A stretch of DNA of 64,000 nt from an uncultured Acetatifactor sp. (GTDB taxonomy: Bacteria > Bacillota > Clostridia > Lachnospirales > Lachnospiraceae): the NCBI GenBank assembly GCA_934394815.1, contig CAKRRD010000004.1, positions 1-64,000 on the forward strand, read 5' to 3'. Below are positions 7,738 through 18,500 of this stretch, one piece after another. The position numbers and the translations under genes were made by a program. The notes below the pieces were generated by a model, which saw only the letters and a list, made by a program, of their open reading frames with translations, made no database searches and was not told where the DNA came from. Every line of letters begins with the position of its first letter. The first letter of the stretch is position 1.

Positions 7738-8724
7738 TTATGCTTGCCGATTGTTTTCTACATCTGGATTCTTCCATTTCATCAGATGATATTTTGAACA
7801 ATCGTCAGTAAAACCCACTGATTTGTACAAATGATAGCCGTCTTCCGTGGACTTTAAATCAACAACGGATAATCGCAATTCTTTTGCCTTCGATAATAGC
7901 GCCTGCATTATCATCTTTGCATATTTTCTATTCCTATAAGATGGGCAAGTATACACATTAAGCACCATACCGGTCTTTCCATTAATGAAAGCCGGACTCA
8001 TAGGTTTCTCTATAACAAGAAGAAAAGCGCATGAGACTATAACCTGTTCTTCTCGAACAACATATACAAAAAGATTCCTGTCCATATGTGCCTTAAAGTA
8101 GTTCGGAAGCTCCCTTTTAATTGCTATGATGTCTACATCGTCAAGGTCCCCATTGTCTTCATGCAAATAATCAAGCCGCATTTTCACAAGGGCAGCAATG
8201 TCATCAATTCCAGCTTTTTCGACATTCACTTTGATTATCTCCATGTCGATGCATTTCCAGGTACCTATCGGCATCTCGCATTCTCTCGTGGCATACGCTG
8301 TAAAACCTACAGCTTCGTAACAATGTCTGGCACTCGCATTATTCTCAAATACGCCCAGATCGATCCTCGATGCAGAAAAGTTTTCCTTTACATACTCTAT
8401 TCCAAGCCGAAGCATTTCTTTTCCGAATCCCTTCCCCCTGAGTGAAGGATCCACTATAACAAAGCCAAATCGGACAGAGCTGTCATCGTCGACTCTCGGG
8501 TACCTTATAATAAAATGACCTACGACATCCCCGCTATCACCTACTGCTGTGAGCGGATAGAAACGTCCCGTTTCAATCTGAGGTGCATAGTTTTCATTTA
8601 TGTCAATTCCCGAAAGAGGATACTTATTAAATCTGTCGGCAGACCACATGTATAATTCTTCCTCAGTTCGGATCCATCCTGCTATAATCTGTGCATCTTC
8701 CTTTTTGAATTCTCTCAGTATCAT
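7738..8724 (-). CDS. Two-domain GNAT acetyltransferase
   Basis: Residues 1-145 form one GNAT domain (LREFKKEDAQIIAGW; acetyl-CoA loop SLRGKGFGKEML; GFTAYATRE). Residues 150-328 form a second (KAGIDDIAALVKMR; SYRNRKYAKMIMQALL; SVGFTDDCSKYHLM). GNATs transfer acetyl groups from acetyl-CoA to amines; the substrate is unknown. ATG at 8724 is chosen over a TTG two codons earlier. It lies 89 bases after the SAP-domain gene, possibly at the end of the long island operon. Confidence 0.75.
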   Translation of the reverse strand: MILREFKKEDAQIIAGWIRTEEELYMWSADRFNKYPLSGIDINENYAPQIETGRFYPLTAVGDSGDVVGHFIIRYPRVDDDSSVRFGFVIVDPSLRGKGFGKEMLRLGIEYVKENFSASRIDLGVFENNASARHCYEAVGFTAYATRECEMPIGTWKCIDMEIIKVNVEKAGIDDIAALVKMRLDYLHEDNGDLDDVDIIAIKRELPNYFKAHMDRNLFVYVVREEQVIVSCAFLLVIEKPMSPAFINGKTGMVLNVYTCPSYRNRKYAKMIMQALLSKAKELRLSVVDLKSTEDGYHLYKSVGFTDDCSKYHLMKWKNPDVENNRQA

Positions 8725-8813
8725 CAGCAACTTACCTGTCCTATATCATCTTTGTATTTTTCAAGCAGATCATGCGAATATTCTTTTTTCATATTCGACT
8801 CTCTGACAATCTT

Positions 8814-9341
8814 TCACAATGCCGCTGCCGCCTTCAGTCTCTCAGGAAACATCTTCGTCGCTTCATCCTCACAAAAGTCTTTTACAAACTTATTCCATTG
8901 AAGAGCGGATTTATCGTAGACAGCATAGGTCTTTTTTCCGTAGTAGATATCCAGCAGATCTCCAAGGGTAAAGCTCTCATCGCCGTTTTCCTTGACAGCC
9001 TTAGCTGTAGCAACCATATCAACATTGAACTTGAAGTTTTCCTCCCCTGTCTGTTGCTTGAAGAACTCTCGAAATCTGTTTCCGAATGTGAATCCGCAAG
9101 CAATCAATCCTGTATCCAATGCAAGTTCCGTTATCGTTGTCTTTCGCTTTTTCGTTGATTTCTTCTTTTCGGGCAGAATCTTCTCGCCAGAAAAATAAGC
9201 CTCCACTACCTTATTCAGTTCTATCTTGCTGCCGTCAGCCTTAAGTCCGTGATCCTTGCAGATTTTAATCAGTTCATCCCTGTACCAGTAATATTTACTG
9301 AACTCTGCGAAATCCTTAATGCTATCAAATTCAGGTCTCAT
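8814..9341 (-). CDS. SAP-domain-containing protein
   Basis: The 175-residue protein starts with a SAP-like helix-extended-loop-helix (DELIKICKDHGLKADGSKIELNKVVEAYF), a nucleic-acid-binding module. A basic linker (KKKSTKKRKTT) and a C-terminal domain of unknown function (GFTFGNRFREFFKQQ ... WNKFVKDFCEDEA) follow. Its start overlaps the stop of the GNAT gene upstream by four bases (ATGA), so the two are co-translated. I recall similar proteins in clostridial genomes but no function. Confidence 0.65.
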   Translation of the reverse strand: MRPEFDSIKDFAEFSKYYWYRDELIKICKDHGLKADGSKIELNKVVEAYFSGEKILPEKKKSTKKRKTTITELALDTGLIACGFTFGNRFREFFKQQTGEENFKFNVDMVATAKAVKENGDESFTLGDLLDIYYGKKTYAVYDKSALQWNKFVKDFCEDEATKMFPERLKAAAAL

Positions 9342-9805
9342 AGTTCACACACCATAATATATTCTTCGTCATTTTCATCCACAGTCTTGAAGCCGACCTT
9401 CTCATACATTCGGACTGCATAATTGGCTTTCTGCACAGCAAGAGACGCTTGCTTATAACTCTTCTCTTTGAGCAGTGCAAGCATCTCATTCATCATCCGT
9501 GTTCCTATGCCTTGTCCACGATATTTCTTGTATAGCGATATCGCAAATGATGGTGTTTCATTGTCCACATGACCATAATCATTCATGATCCGTGTCCAGA
9601 CCGCTCCGATCACTTTGCCATTATCATCCGCGACAATACAGTGATCTGCTCTGCCAGTTCCGAAATCCTCATAATAAATTCTGAGCTCCGGCTGCTCTAT
9701 GATTGATCTGTCTGGTGGCTCCACACCCTCTGGTATGAATATCGCCTCGTATAGGAAATTTCTCAGTATATCTTTTTCATTTTCTTCCATTCCGCGTAGG
9801 AGCAT
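9338..9805 (-). CDS. GNAT acetyltransferase
   Basis: A single-domain GNAT of 155 residues. It shows the acetyl-CoA binding motif A (SLYKKYRGQGIGTRMMNEML) and motif B (NYAVRMYEKVGFKTV). The ATG at 9805 follows GAGG by eight bases; a GTG three codons earlier is an alternative. The gap to the upstream AlbA_2 gene is about ten bases, and its stop overlaps the SAP gene start. The substrate is unknown. Confidence 0.8.
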   Translation of the reverse strand: MLLRGMEENEKDILRNFLYEAIFIPEGVEPPDRSIIEQPELRIYYEDFGTGRADHCIVADDNGKVIGAVWTRIMNDYGHVDNETPSFAISLYKKYRGQGIGTRMMNEMLALLKEKSYKQASLAVQKANYAVRMYEKVGFKTVDENDEEYIMVCEL

Positions 9806-9815
9806 TAAACACACC

Positions 9816-11168
9816 TCATAATTTTTTTATTTCCCAATGCCCATATCGTTTTCCGCCAATCCGTTCTATACGACCGGCTTCTTTAAGAGCATTGATATAC
9901 TTCTGTACAACCCGGCGTGTTACTCCCAGGCTTTCGCCTAAAGCCTCCTGGGAAATATCAGGCTGCTCCTTTAATTTTTCAATGATCCTAAGCACTATTG
10001 CATCGTCCAAAGCACCGTGCTTTTCCGTGTTTTGGTGCTTTGGTGCTTTGGGCTGATCTATAAGCGCACTCTTGAGCGCCGGGAAATACACTCTGATTCC
10101 GGTTCCAAGTATCTCATATCTGGGAAGATCCGCCCCAAGCGCTATGCACTCATCACAAATCTTTTGAATCCCTTGTCCCCAGGTTTCTATATATCCTGCT
10201 CTGTAAAAAACATTGGCAATGTCAGGATTATAAGGAATAGAATCATGTGGCTGCATCAAGGTCTCCGCAGTCCACCCCTCAGGAAGGATACAGCGATTAC
10301 TTATAATAATCTGCTCTTCCTCGATCCTGATTTGTATCGGAGTACCGTACATATAGCAATTATGAGCGATGGCGTTGTAGATTGCTTCGCGGATGGCGTT
10401 CCTCGCAAAAGGATAAGTCTCTACACGCCGGTCGTGTTCATATGTGATTTTCGCCTTCAAGTATTTGAGATAGATCAGATCCACAACCTTATCCGCCGTA
10501 GATATAAGTGAACCTTCAAGATCATCATGATACTCCACGGTTCCGTGCTCAAATTTGCCGACCTTAACGAAACTTCCGACCTGCACAATACTCGGATCAC
10601 CGTAGAACAGCAGCACGGCTGAACGTTTCAGCTTGCCATTTGATAATAGTTTCAACTTGGACAGAAGTTCCTCATTTGAAATATTAAGTTCAGCCTCGGT
10701 CATCCGCTTGCTGCGAAGCGCCTCTCTCCTGAAAATCTTAAAGCTTTCCGCATCCAGGTCGTCAACGGTAATTCCATCGACCGTTACATCTTCCCACCTG
10801 ACACCGGTTTTCTTCGTGATGAATTCCGTCAAAGCGATCCCTGTCAGCTGCTGCTTGGTTGCACCGCTCCGATAATGAAACTCACCATGATAACTGATGG
10901 GAAATGAACTCGGATCAACCTTTATTTCAAGATAGTCTTTCCCGTCCTTCGTATGTTTATTCACGTCCGCAACAATACCCAGTCCTGACTGGATCTTATT
11001 CGGGATATCTTCCATCAGCTTTTTAACATCCTTCACGCCGACAACATTACCGGCATCATCAATGCCGATATAAATGGTGCCGCCCTGAGCATTGGCAAAG
11101 CCGCACACCCACTTCAGGTATTCATCCCGCCAGGATTCCTTATATTCGATGTTTTGACTCTCTGTCAT
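9816..11168 (-). CDS. AlbA_2 (Schlafen-like) ATP-binding protein with HTH
   Basis: Residues 1-115 are an AlbA_2 domain (IEYKESW; GFANAQGGTIYIGIDDAGNV; YRSGATKQQ). About 240-350 is the GHKL-like region seen in RecG-C-like regulators (NAIREAIYNAIAHNCY; GWGQGIQKICDEC). Residues 390-450 form a winged helix (PDISQEALGESLGVTRRVVQ). This architecture is usually called a putative transcriptional regulator; biochemical function is poorly known. ATG at 11168 has the better spacing to GGAAGG. It follows the DUF262 gene after about 18 bases, in the same operon. Confidence 0.75.
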   Translation of the reverse strand: MTESQNIEYKESWRDEYLKWVCGFANAQGGTIYIGIDDAGNVVGVKDVKKLMEDIPNKIQSGLGIVADVNKHTKDGKDYLEIKVDPSSFPISYHGEFHYRSGATKQQLTGIALTEFITKKTGVRWEDVTVDGITVDDLDAESFKIFRREALRSKRMTEAELNISNEELLSKLKLLSNGKLKRSAVLLFYGDPSIVQVGSFVKVGKFEHGTVEYHDDLEGSLISTADKVVDLIYLKYLKAKITYEHDRRVETYPFARNAIREAIYNAIAHNCYMYGTPIQIRIEEEQIIISNRCILPEGWTAETLMQPHDSIPYNPDIANVFYRAGYIETWGQGIQKICDECIALGADLPRYEILGTGIRVYFPALKSALIDQPKAPKHQNTEKHGALDDAIVLRIIEKLKEQPDISQEALGESLGVTRRVVQKYINALKEAGRIERIGGKRYGHWEIKKL

Positions 11169-11186
11169 AAACATTTACCTTCCTTC

Positions 11187-12974
11187 TTACTCTGCGTTCT
11201 TTCTGAGTATCTCAAATGCTTCTTTTATCCTTGCAGCCATCATCTTCCTACGTTCTACAAGGAAGTCCTCGTATTTCATATTCTCCCACCCGTGCGGAAG
11301 AGCATTTTCCTTTTCCATCTGTATAATCTCTTCTTCAGAACGACCAGCACACACAATCGGATAATACACGGATGGTGCGTCATCCAAGATATCCATATTA
11401 TCTTTCCAGTCGATGAAAGCATAATTCGCCATCTGATTAATCATCGAATCCTTGTATCCCTGAGACCTTAAATATGCTTTCGGGAACAGATGATGCTTTT
11501 CCAATGACTTTCTGTTACCATCTGTACCTGGCTCAAACAATTTTGAAACCAGCAGACTACTCTTTGAGAAAAGAATCTTTGCATTCATAATATTCAGAGA
11601 GGCCACATAAGCGTTCCATGCATTGTTTCCTCTACCGGATACAGCCAGCCCCTCAGATCCAAGAAGTGTAATATCAAAATAGTCATTGGTGAGTCTTTCG
11701 TTAACTCTGGATATAATAAACCGTTTATACTCATCCAATGTCTTAAGCTCTTTAATGCTGTTCAAATGACTTTCCACTGTAGACTCGAAGGAGCCGGTAT
11801 ACAGCGAAACCAAAGATGCATAAAAGAACCATAATGAAGTCAGGTGCATATTATCATTGTAGGATGCATTAAAACGATGCTTTGCTATCAGATACAGTGC
11901 ATACGTATAGAAAATTGCATTACCTGAAAGAATCATATCGCCAGACAAGTATCCAGCATTCATAATTGCTTTCAAGAATTCATGCCAGGTATGAACATCT
12001 AATACATCTGGCAGTTTAGCCTTAAGGGTATCAAACCTCTCAATGCGAAGTGCTTCATCAACCGCTCCCTTCTTATCGAAGTCAGCGCCACGTAAAAGCT
12101 TGTATCCATATTTCAGACGTGCTCTATCAAACGCATATGCTATCACTACTCTTATGATATCCTGAGGATCAACAATCGTGATCTGATTATATGATGTCGT
12201 TTTCCCTTTTGTAGGACCCGTTGATTCCTTACTAAACGCCTCAATCTCTCTACGACCGTCATCCCAATAAAGGGACAAAAGTGTAAGAATGAAGTCGTTC
12301 TGCTTCAGTGGAACACCACCGGAGTTTACACGAACAAATATTTCAGAAACGTCCTCTTCCTCTGCATTAGATTTGATGCTGAAGATAGGAAGTGTATGCG
12401 ACTTAAGATTGAAAACACCATTGATGTGATCTGCAATAATGGCCTGCTCATCATCAGATAACGTTTCCTCTTTTGATTCCCGGTATGTCTTCAGAACTTG
12501 TATAAAGTCTCCCGTATATTTGAAGGCATTGCTGGTCGTAAATAACTCGCTGATGTTGTATATCCATTCCGGATCCTTCTTTGTAGCATTTGTGCCAACC
12601 TCAAATTTATCTTCCAGCGGGCAATATGAAATAATAATAGACTTCTCATCGAACTTCGAATTGATGACTTTCTTTCCCTTTATAACAGCGTAGAGCGATG
12701 TCAGACGCTGCTGTCCGTCTATGATAACTTCCTTCGGAGAGTCATAGCTATGCGCATCAACACCAATAGATTTTTTCTTGTCAAGAGCCGGACATTCCCA
12801 AAGCATTAAGTATCCTATCGGATATCCACGCATCATGGAATCAAAAAGATCACGTACTTTCGTATCCTTCCAGATAAAAGGTCTCTGAAGTTCAGGAAGT
12901 CCCAATTCACCTGTATCAATCTTTTCTATCAACTGATTAACTGTCAGCGTTGTATTGCTAAAAATCTCTGGCAT
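11187..12974 (-). CDS. DUF262-HNH protein, GmrSD-like (type IV restriction-like)
   Basis: The N-terminal DUF262 domain carries its signature IDGQQRLTSLYAV near residue 86. The C-terminal part carries an HNH-like DUF1524 core (EKHHLFPKAYL near 494, then ANYAFIDWKDNMD). GmrS/GmrD proteins use the DUF262 domain for NTP binding and the HNH domain to cut modified DNA. Fused 595-residue versions are common in defence islands. The start follows AGGAGA. It lies 26 bases after the double-protease gene in the hsd operon. The target here is unknown; it may act beside the type I system against modified phage DNA. Confidence 0.8.
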   Translation of the reverse strand: MPEIFSNTTLTVNQLIEKIDTGELGLPELQRPFIWKDTKVRDLFDSMMRGYPIGYLMLWECPALDKKKSIGVDAHSYDSPKEVIIDGQQRLTSLYAVIKGKKVINSKFDEKSIIISYCPLEDKFEVGTNATKKDPEWIYNISELFTTSNAFKYTGDFIQVLKTYRESKEETLSDDEQAIIADHINGVFNLKSHTLPIFSIKSNAEEEDVSEIFVRVNSGGVPLKQNDFILTLLSLYWDDGRREIEAFSKESTGPTKGKTTSYNQITIVDPQDIIRVVIAYAFDRARLKYGYKLLRGADFDKKGAVDEALRIERFDTLKAKLPDVLDVHTWHEFLKAIMNAGYLSGDMILSGNAIFYTYALYLIAKHRFNASYNDNMHLTSLWFFYASLVSLYTGSFESTVESHLNSIKELKTLDEYKRFIISRVNERLTNDYFDITLLGSEGLAVSGRGNNAWNAYVASLNIMNAKILFSKSSLLVSKLFEPGTDGNRKSLEKHHLFPKAYLRSQGYKDSMINQMANYAFIDWKDNMDILDDAPSVYYPIVCAGRSEEEIIQMEKENALPHGWENMKYEDFLVERRKMMAARIKEAFEILRKNAE

Positions 12975-13000
12975 GTTATTACGTCTCCTTTTGCATCGAA

Positions 13001-15553
13001 TTATTCCGCCGACGAACTACCGAACGGCTTATAACCGTTTGCCTCCAGCATTTCATTTACCTCATAAATGCTAAGCTCCGCGCACGATCCCAACGTACAA
13101 CGATAAGCGTTGTTTTCCGGCGATGTTGGCTTCAGGTTGAAATCCGTCTTACTTATCAGCATCTCGGCCTCAGGTATTGTCAGCTTAAGCCCATAGCACA
13201 ATCCCATCACCGTCTGCTTTGTAGTCGGATATTCCTCATTATTCCTCAGACGCTGAATCGTTTTTTCACCGACAAGGGATCCATCCGCCAGTTTCTTCGT
13301 TGATACCTTCTTATCCTTCATCAACTTAACCAATGTCTCAGAAAACGAGCCGGGATACTGTAGCAGAAGTGATGCACTTTTCTTCGCATTCTGAATTTGA
13401 GATAACAGCGTTTTATTATGCTTGTTCATCTCAAATGAGAACTCGATCTGGTCTTCCTGTGGTGCCGCATTGCGCATAAAGAATGCGTAATTTTTCAGTC
13501 CCTGATACTTTGATTGATAGCTGTATCCTCTGTTGAAGACAATACAGCACTCATCGATATGACTTAAAGCATAGGCGCTAAGCTCAGCATTTCCGTCTGC
13601 ATCGCAGGAAATATACTTTTCCTGATTGATACACACATGCCCATCAATATATCTGACTTCATCAGCATCAACCAGTTTTCGGAAATCACAGTCATAACAA
13701 TACGCCTTGATGACATCCGCGAACGGAACTGTAAATGTCTGATCCACCTCCAGCGCATCCTGATCGAAGGAATATCCGTTGACGTATCTGCCATTTACAA
13801 AAGGATACGCTCCTTCAGCCTTTGAATAACCCAGTTCCACCAAGCGAACCTTTGCTGCCTGTCTAGAAACATCGTAAGTCTCTGACAACTTATCAATCAC
13901 ACGTTCAAACACAGCAACTGTAGCATTCCCATTATCTGAGTATTGATTGATGAGATTGTCCGCTAATTGACGAACTGTTTTCTCCGGCATCAGGATTTTC
14001 GGAGCTATTCCTTTTGCCTGCCACTCCATCCAGTCAACAGCTTTCCACTTATCAGAATCAGCTGTATTACCGGATATCTGACACTGTATAGCCTTACCAA
14101 GATTATCTTCAGCGCCAATCATCTTCATCAGCACATGATATGGCTGATGCCGGTACCAATGGAAACATTCATGTGCTAAAGTCGTACGTTTTGTTCCCAC
14201 TGAACGCTCATACGAAACCCGTGGATCCAGATAAATCGTTCCCCTTTTGGCATTTCGTATTATGGTTTTCCTGTGCTTATCTACAATATTTCCATCATCA
14301 AATACGACTGTTCCAAAATATGTAAGCTCATCGGAAAGAGTAATATCTTCCACGACATTCAGCTTCATATCCTCCGCAATCTTATCTATCGGCAGCCTTG
14401 TAGGCTTCTCCAGCGCATCAGGATAATATCTTCCAAGAAACTTCTCCGCTTCTGACTCGAGCTGATCCCTGGAAATAATCGGCACAAGTTCCCCAGACAG
14501 ACGATCATTGTCGGATTCTTCCTGCGGATCACAGTTACCGATGCCGATTATCCTAAAACCACTCATGTCGATTCCTAGGGTGACCTGACAGTGAACCTTA
14601 AGCCATCTCTCACCAAAGTATCCTTTCTTTGATGTCGATGGCATTTCCATATCGCAGGAAACTATCACATCAAAGGAAATGATCCCTTCATCCGCCTGTT
14701 CAATATGAACCACATTCTCTATCTCGATATCCGCAACAACCGGCTTCTTTGACTCTCCGGAATTATCTTCCTGAATATAGGCAAGCACTGCATCGCGGAT
14801 ATCATCATATCTGGACTGATCAATAAGTTTCTGCAACGGGCTTTCATCCTGTGCTTCATAATAGTCCAGTCTGCTGTCATTTAACTCTTTACGGATCTCA
14901 CGCCAGTTAGGCATATAACGATCCATATTAGCGATGAAGACAGCATCATGCTTTCGTGTGATCAGATGTGTCAGTTCATGAAGGATTATATAATCAAGGC
15001 ACGCTACCGGTTTCTGAGCCAGCTGAAGATTGAACCAAAGTTTCTTCTTGTCCGTGCTGCAGGCGCCCCATTTTGTGACCATGTATTTTGTCTGCCATGA
15101 GTCACATTTCAAACCGGTCATTTCTTCCCATTTGGGAAGCCTTTTTTCTATTTCTTCCTTGAGCAGCTTTCGGTATTCTTCCTTCACATAAGCATCTCTC
15201 TGCTTTACAGTGCTCTTTGCACTCATGGAAAGAACTATATTCTGGTTCTGAATTTCAAAACCGTTCTTCTGATTATCAGCTTTAAACACAAGAAAATATT
15301 GCTTCCCCCAGATGTACATTGTCTCACCGGAAACATACTGCCTCTTTGATGCTCTCGGCTGGCTCTGGAATTGCGCAATGGACCTTTTAATAAATCCCAA
15401 CTGCGTTCTTGCGTAAGCTTCTATCGCTTTATCATCAACTGATAAAGGTGCAGATATCACCACATGCCCATCCGGCGGCTTTACCTGAAGGTGCATATTT
15501 TTAATATTCTTTTTTTGCACATCAATCGGAATACCGGAAATGACAATGCGCAT
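13001..15553 (-). CDS. Fused YgjP-like and ImmA/IrrE-like metalloprotease with C-terminal HTH
   Basis: The 850-residue protein combines three modules. Residues 1-230 are a YgjP/DUF45 (M48-like) peptidase with HELTH near 190. About 340-560 are an ImmA/IrrE-like peptidase with HECFH near 460. A XRE-like helix-turn-helix (VSTKKLADGSLVGEKTIQRL) lies near 745-775. Both HExxH zinc motifs look intact. ImmA-type proteases cleave repressors in mobile elements; YgjP-like genes commonly neighbour hsdR. Its ATG overlaps the hsdR stop by one base (TAATG), so it is translationally coupled to the restriction subunit. It may process an operon regulator or the R-M complex; that is inference. Confidence 0.75.
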   Translation of the reverse strand: MRIVISGIPIDVQKKNIKNMHLQVKPPDGHVVISAPLSVDDKAIEAYARTQLGFIKRSIAQFQSQPRASKRQYVSGETMYIWGKQYFLVFKADNQKNGFEIQNQNIVLSMSAKSTVKQRDAYVKEEYRKLLKEEIEKRLPKWEEMTGLKCDSWQTKYMVTKWGACSTDKKKLWFNLQLAQKPVACLDYIILHELTHLITRKHDAVFIANMDRYMPNWREIRKELNDSRLDYYEAQDESPLQKLIDQSRYDDIRDAVLAYIQEDNSGESKKPVVADIEIENVVHIEQADEGIISFDVIVSCDMEMPSTSKKGYFGERWLKVHCQVTLGIDMSGFRIIGIGNCDPQEESDNDRLSGELVPIISRDQLESEAEKFLGRYYPDALEKPTRLPIDKIAEDMKLNVVEDITLSDELTYFGTVVFDDGNIVDKHRKTIIRNAKRGTIYLDPRVSYERSVGTKRTTLAHECFHWYRHQPYHVLMKMIGAEDNLGKAIQCQISGNTADSDKWKAVDWMEWQAKGIAPKILMPEKTVRQLADNLINQYSDNGNATVAVFERVIDKLSETYDVSRQAAKVRLVELGYSKAEGAYPFVNGRYVNGYSFDQDALEVDQTFTVPFADVIKAYCYDCDFRKLVDADEVRYIDGHVCINQEKYISCDADGNAELSAYALSHIDECCIVFNRGYSYQSKYQGLKNYAFFMRNAAPQEDQIEFSFEMNKHNKTLLSQIQNAKKSASLLLQYPGSFSETLVKLMKDKKVSTKKLADGSLVGEKTIQRLRNNEEYPTTKQTVMGLCYGLKLTIPEAEMLISKTDFNLKPTSPENNAYRCTLGSCAELSIYEVNEMLEANGYKPFGSSSAE

Positions 15554-18500
15554 TAAAACTCCTCCTGCTTCTCTATGATCTTGTAAATGCGTTCCACCTC
15601 GGAATCATCGTTCAGTATTTCATAGAGTGCTTTCTTTATTCTTCGGATAACAACCTGATTGTCCCTGAATCCTGACAATGCCTGTTTTTTTACTGCTTTG
15701 TGGATTCTGATGGCAAGATTCTCATCCTCACCGGTGTTATCGTAGATTGCCATAAGAGCTTTGCTCTTTCTTATACTTTCGGGATATTTCTCATTATCCT
15801 CAGGACAATCAACATCCTTAGCCAGCTTAATATATCTTTCCAGCATTTCAGCATAGTCAAGGACACCCTGCTTTCTTTCTTCGATAAGCTTATCCAGTAT
15901 CTCTGACATCTTTGCATAATAACGCGGATTGACAGTTACCTTTTCAATAACCTTTCTACGGATGTTATTCTCTATGGCTTCGGCAGCGCCTTCTTTATGC
16001 CCTTCTTCGCCTTCGCCGGTAAGTGTCTCTCCCTGCTTTGCAACAAAGTCCAACAGAGTAAGATCATCAAAATCACCGATTTTCTCAGCATCTGCTGCAG
16101 TAATATAGTTGTCGATCATCTTCCTCATATCAGGCTCATAAGCCTTCAGATCCAGGAAATCACCACTGGCAGTCCCTATTGTCTTCTTTAATTCGATATA
16201 GAATGTGACCTTCTTATCGTATTCATTCAGTTTACCGGTGGAGATATCATCAGCCAGATATGGTTTTGCCTCAGCAAAAGCTCTGACCAGACTGCTCACC
16301 AGCCTGTAAAGCTTCTCCCTAAGACGGGCATATATCTCATCGCTCTCTTCAGACTGTCCGGAAACTCCGCAGAAATAATGAATGAACTGGATTTCTCCGT
16401 GCGGCTCCTCGACACCTTCACACAGTTCTTCTATTGCGTCATAGATTTCATCAAAATATGCAATCGCTTCATCATGACGGTCTTTCACAAGCCCCTTGAT
16501 ATCTTCAGGATCGTATCCCTCAAAGGCTCCTGAAGTGTAATCCTTCATCGCCGTCTGAAGCTTTCCAAAAAGCTGCTTATAATCGACGATATAACCAAAA
16601 TCCTTGGAATCATCATCCAAACGGTTTACACGGCAGATAGCCTGAAAAAGTCCGTGATCCTGCATATTCTTGTCAATATACAGATATGTACACGGCGGTG
16701 CATCGAACCCTGTAAGCAGCTTATCCACTACGATAAGAAGCTTCATATTTGCGGGCTCATCTACAAACTTGCGCTTAGCTTCATTTTCAAACTCTTCCAC
16801 CTTTGCCTGAATCGACCCTGTATTTGGAAGATTAGCAGGATCAAGACCAAGCATTTTCAGATACGTTTCGTATTTCAGGAAAGTCTCAGTATCATCCTCA
16901 TCGCTGACAGTATCCGTGCGAAGCTCACCCTTATTCGGTGTATAGGATGATATGATAGCGCACTTCTTAAATCCCATCTGCTGAAAGATTTCATAATACT
17001 TGCAGGCTGCAGGAATGGAATCCGAAACAAGAATGGCATTTCCGTTTCCATCCATTAGGCGCGGCTTCATATTGAAATCCTGAATAATATCCCATGCCAC
17101 CTTTTCAAGACGCGAACGGGAACTATATACCTTCTGCATCGTTCCCCATTTTTCTTTCAGCTTTGCCTTGGCACGTGGAGAAAGTCCTCTGGTCTTAACA
17201 TCGAACCACTGATCCACGCGATCCTGTGATGACAGATCCTGCGGAACGTCACGGTATTCATAACGCAGATCCAGAACTACACCATCGGCAACACCTTCAT
17301 TGTATTTATAGGCGTGGATGTAAGTACCAAATACTTCAATACTGATCTTCTTATCTCTCTTCAGCAGCGGCGTACCGGTGAAACCAATAAATACAGCATT
17401 TGGCATTATCGTCTTCATAGCCGTATGAAGTTTGCCGGACTGCGTTCTGTGGCATTCGTCAACAAACACTACCAGATTTCCCTTTGCCTCAAAATCAGCC
17501 GGAAGCGATGCTTTAAGTTCATCTATATATTTGTCATAATCGTTTTCAGTGGCTTCGCCGCCTCTGCGTCCAAACTTGTGCACCAAGGAGCAGATCAGGG
17601 AATCATCATATACATTCAGACGGTTCAGCAGATCCTTTCCGCTCTTGGTTCGCACGATATTCTCATCCACTCCCGTGAATGTCTTTTCGATCTGCTCATC
17701 AAGCTCATCTCTGTCTGTAACAATAAGCACACGGGCATTCAGTTCTTCCCAGTGCGTCAAGATCCATTTCGCAAGCCATACCATTGTCAGTGTCTTACCG
17801 GACCCTTGTGTATGCCACAGGATACCACCTAATGGCTTATCCTGATCTCTGTTCGGATTGTGAAGCTCCGGTCTCAGGTTATTAAGTCTCTGCTCCGTGC
17901 GTTTAATACCGAAATACTGATTGTAACGGCACACTTTTTTGATGCCCTTATCAAAGACAACGAAATTCATGATAAGGTCAATGAAGCGCTCCTTATCAAA
18001 CATGGCGTAAATCTGTTTAAGCAATTTGTTTTCGATTCCAGAACACTTCTCACTGATACGTACATCTACCGGATCACGTTCTTCGATATGTTCTTTGAAG
18101 CCATCATCCTTCCATTCCATATAGAACTTCTCACCGGTAAGCAGCGTGCCATAACGTAATCCTTCAGATTCATTTCCAGCCATGCAAAACTGCATGGTGG
18201 TAAAAAATCCCTGAATAAAAGTGTTTTTCTGGTTTGTCAGATTTTGACGGATACCTTCGGACACAGAAATACTGCTTCGCTTCAGCTCAATAACAGCCAC
18301 TGCAACGCCGTTCAGATATATTACTAGATCCGGTCGTTTTTCTGACTGTTCTACAACGGTCACCTCTTCAGCAATGGCAAAATCATTATTCAATGGATTC
18401 TCTTCATCAATCAACTGAACCGTCACCGGTGGTTTCTCTGGACTCTCGCTGACTGGAATGCCATATTTTAACCTTGAATACACGGTCTTATTTGCATCAT

